NCBI GenBank assembly: GCA_016215705.1
Contig: JACRIR010000237.1
Span: forward strand, 1-32,010
From: Candidatus Poribacteria bacterium
GTDB lineage: Bacteria; Abyssobacteria; SURF-5
DNA length: 32,010 nucleotides
Direction: 5' to 3'
In this document: piece after piece, positions 30,284 to 32,010 of the stretch
Layout of the letters: the number at the start of each line of letters is the position of its first letter
How positions within the stretch are numbered: the first letter of the stretch is position 1
Notes under the pieces: model-generated
What the model saw: the letters and a program-made list of their open reading frames with translations, nothing else
Databases searched by the model: none
Told to the model about the DNA's origin: nothing
Position numbers and translations under genes: made by a program

Positions 30284-31147
30284 CTACTGAGTTCGTTTGT
30301 CTATAAGGTCGGCCAACAGTCCGATGACAGCCACTTGTATCGCGAAGGATATCAGGATGACGACCGTCACGTCCATGACTTTGTGAAGAACAAATCCGCT
30401 GTACAGCAGCAGTGCGACGCCGGCCAGAAACAAAGCGGCGCTGATGGGGAGGAATATCTTGAGCGGATTGAAATACATAATGGTGCGCACGATGATCATG
30501 AGGAATCCCAATGTGTCGGAGAACGGCCGAATCTTGCTTTTGCCCGTCCGCGGATGATAGTCAATCGGGCTGAATCGAACGCGGAAATTATTGCTCAGCA
30601 TGGCGAGAGTGATTGTGGTTGTGAATGAAAACCCCTGCGGAAGTATGTTCAAGAAACGCTCGAGCACAGATTTTCGCATCACTCGCATGCCTGAATTCAA
30701 ATCAGGGATTTTCGTGGAGGCAAGGTAATTCGCGAGAGCCGTCAGCGCCCACTTGGCAGGCCGCCTCATGAGTGGCATGGCGACATTGTCGCCGGTGCGC
30801 GCTCCGACGACCATGTCCGAGTCGTTCATGCTCCGGACAAGTTCGGGGAGCGCCTCGGGCGGATACGTGCCGTCGGCGTCCGTGATGGCGACCAGCGCGT
30901 GCCGCGCTGTCTTTAGGCCTTGTTTGATCGCCGCACCGTAGCCGAGATTCAGGCCGAGATCGATCACGCGTACATGGGGGCGTTCGGCCGCCACGCGAGA
31001 GGTTCCATCGCTCGAGCCGTCGTTGACGACAATGATTTCATGCTCGATCCCCGCTGCTTCCATCGCAGACGAGACACCCTTCAGCACCTTTCCGATGCTT
31101 TGTTCTTCATTATGCGCGGGAATGATTATTGATACCGGCTCTGCCAC
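30284..31147 (-). CDS. DPM1/DolP-mannosyltransferase-like GT2 with C-terminal membrane helices
   Basis: About 287 residues. The GT-A domain is classic: VSIIIPAHNEEQSIGKVL, IIVVNDGSSDGT, LGLNLGYGAAIKQGL, ITDADGTYPPEAL with an intact DxD, and PDLNSGMRVMRK. Two hydrophobic helices follow near the C-terminus (FLPISAALFLAGVALLLYSG and VVILISFAIQVAVIGLLADL). The family transfers a sugar from a nucleotide donor to polyprenyl phosphate, supplying GT39-type and related enzymes. The GTG at 31147 is preferred because GGAGGT lies 5 bp upstream; an ATG at 31159 lies within 3-4 bases of the predicted transcript start. It is the first gene of the five-gene cluster. Confidence 0.88.
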   Translation of the reverse strand: MAEPVSIIIPAHNEEQSIGKVLKGVSSAMEAAGIEHEIIVVNDGSSDGTSRVAAERPHVRVIDLGLNLGYGAAIKQGLKTARHALVAITDADGTYPPEALPELVRSMNDSDMVVGARTGDNVAMPLMRRPAKWALTALANYLASTKIPDLNSGMRVMRKSVLERFLNILPQGFSFTTTITLAMLSNNFRVRFSPIDYHPRTGKSKIRPFSDTLGFLMIIVRTIMYFNPLKIFLPISAALFLAGVALLLYSGFVLHKVMDVTVVILISFAIQVAVIGLLADLIDKRTQ

Positions 31148-31168
31148 AGTCACCTCCATTTGCGGGCC

Positions 31169-31177
31169 ATTATAGCA
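31169..31177 (-). promoter_or_regulatory. Extended -10 promoter (TGCTATAAT) of the glycan cluster
   Basis: A perfect extended -10, TGCTATAAT, ends at 31169. No good -35 is seen, which extended -10 promoters can do without. The predicted start near 31162 would leave a leader of only about 15 nt containing GGAGGT before the GTG at 31147. The rest of 31178-31475 shows no further feature. Confidence 0.6.
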
Positions 31178-31475
31178 TAGAATTCGCAGCGCGGCATAGC
31201 CACAGCCAAAGAAGAAGCTTAAGCCATTGAGGACACCGAGCTCACTGAGAAATACTGTTTTTGCCATCGAGCAGACGTGCCGCGTTGAAGTTGATAAAAG
31301 ATTGTGCAAACAAATTGGCGACTACATAGTCCTGTCCCGGTTCGCCGGTTATGGGACACTCTCAAGAGAGGTATTCGACTAGGGGGGAAAGAGGGGATTC
31401 GCCTGTCGGTTGTCTTCCCTTGCGTTCTTTGCGGCTGCGAATGAATTCACACCCGTACGACTGTCGAATAGGTTT

Positions 31476-32010
31476 TCAGAACGGTTCGATGTGAACCTGG
31501 ATGTCGGTGACGCCGGGGATTTGTTGTTTGATCCGTTGTTGGAGCTCGTGTGAGAGCGCATGAGCGTCCTCGACGTGCATGTCTTTGTCGACGACGACGT
31601 GGAGGTCGATGTTGATGTCGTCTTCGCGGCCGCGGGTGCGTATCCTGTGGCATTTCTGGATGCCGGCGATGCCGGCGCATATCATTTCGATGCGCGATTT
31701 ATCGAGCACCATCGCGTCGCAGAGAACCTGCGAGCTATGTCTCATTATCGAGAGGCCGACGCGCCCGATGGCGAGCGCGATGCCGATTGCAACTATCATA
31801 TCGACTCGCGGATAGCCGAACCGCGCGAGGATAAGGGTGATGATGACGGAGAACGAGACGTAGATATCGCTGCGGGTGTGGGCGGAATCGGCAAGGAGGA
31901 CGTCGCTTCTCAGGGCGGCGCCTTTCTTGTTTTCATAGCGCATGATGAGATAGTTGACGCACATTGTGCCTATCATCACGATAAAACTGGATGCGGACAC
32001 GTGGATAGGC
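31476..32010 (-). CDS. Cation diffusion facilitator transporter (C-terminal part; cut by right edge)
   Basis: At least 177 codons are open to the right edge, so the N-terminal helices are missing. The visible part shows the TM5 metal-site motif in LLADSAHTRSDIYVSFSV (His and Asp four apart, HxxxD), a further helix (MIVAIGIALAIGRVGLSIM), and the cytosolic C-terminal domain with IQKCHRIRTRGREDDINIDLHVVVD and ELQQRIKQQIPGVTDIQVHIEP. CDF proteins export divalent metals such as Zn, Fe, Mn or Co by proton exchange; selectivity cannot be set from this part. It is on the same strand as, but separated from, the glycan cluster. Confidence 0.9.
   Translation of the reverse strand, partial: PIHVSASSFIVMIGTMCVNYLIMRYENKKGAALRSDVLLADSAHTRSDIYVSFSVIITLILARFGYPRVDMIVAIGIALAIGRVGLSIMRHSSQVLCDAMVLDKSRIEMICAGIAGIQKCHRIRTRGREDDINIDLHVVVDKDMHVEDAHALSHELQQRIKQQIPGVTDIQVHIEPF

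Overview
The window looks like a chromosomal segment of an uncultivated, diderm, probably anaerobic bacterium. The evidence is a Tat-exported molybdoenzyme of the ethylbenzene-dehydrogenase type, an AsmA-like protein, a BamE-like lipoprotein, dockerin and beta-helix secreted proteins, a TlpA-like selenoprotein, and intergenic regions packed with REP-like palindromes. I cannot assign a phylum from sequence alone.

Layout. 1-2840: accessory block. An ORF tail at the left edge and a truncated RAYT transposase meet at a cluster of dif-like half-sites, followed by a DUF429 protein and a membrane protein with a HEPN-like RxxxxH motif. 2920-5009: minus-strand operon of a Yip1-like membrane protein, a redoxin with an in-frame UGA exactly at the first position of its CxxC motif (read here as selenocysteine, with a SECIS-like hairpin just downstream), and a small exported protein. 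5010-6049: about 1 kb without a convincing gene. 6050-8824: AsmA-like protein and small lipoprotein, plus strand. 8850-12335: large secreted propeller, beta-helix and dockerin protein. 12737-16290: a PPC/DUF296 protein converging on a lone type II DMSO-reductase-family catalytic subunit. 16804-19684: TolB-like propeller protein, RmlC-like cupin, and a GxxExxY protein whose reading frame is bracketed, with no spare base, by perfect 19-bp inverted repeats. 19716-23279: GT39-like membrane glycosyltransferase and a GYF, zinc-finger and TPR membrane protein. 23796-31147: five co-directional genes (DPM1-like GT2, flippase-like membrane protein, alpha/alpha-toroid protein, second GT2, radical SAM protein) that look like a surface glycan or glycolipid locus. 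31476-end: cation diffusion facilitator, cut by the window edge.

The strongest single discovery is the UxxC redoxin at 3603-4214, which standard annotation would split into two ORFs. The second theme is repeats. One REP family keeps a GGGGACAC/GTGTCCCC core while its outer arms differ from copy to copy yet remain self-complementary. Members have been captured in frame inside one protein (GT39, as a 27-bp tandem array), and a different C-rich family sits in frame inside another (the toroid protein). A leader module that includes the ribosome-binding site recurs upstream of two, probably three, unrelated genes.
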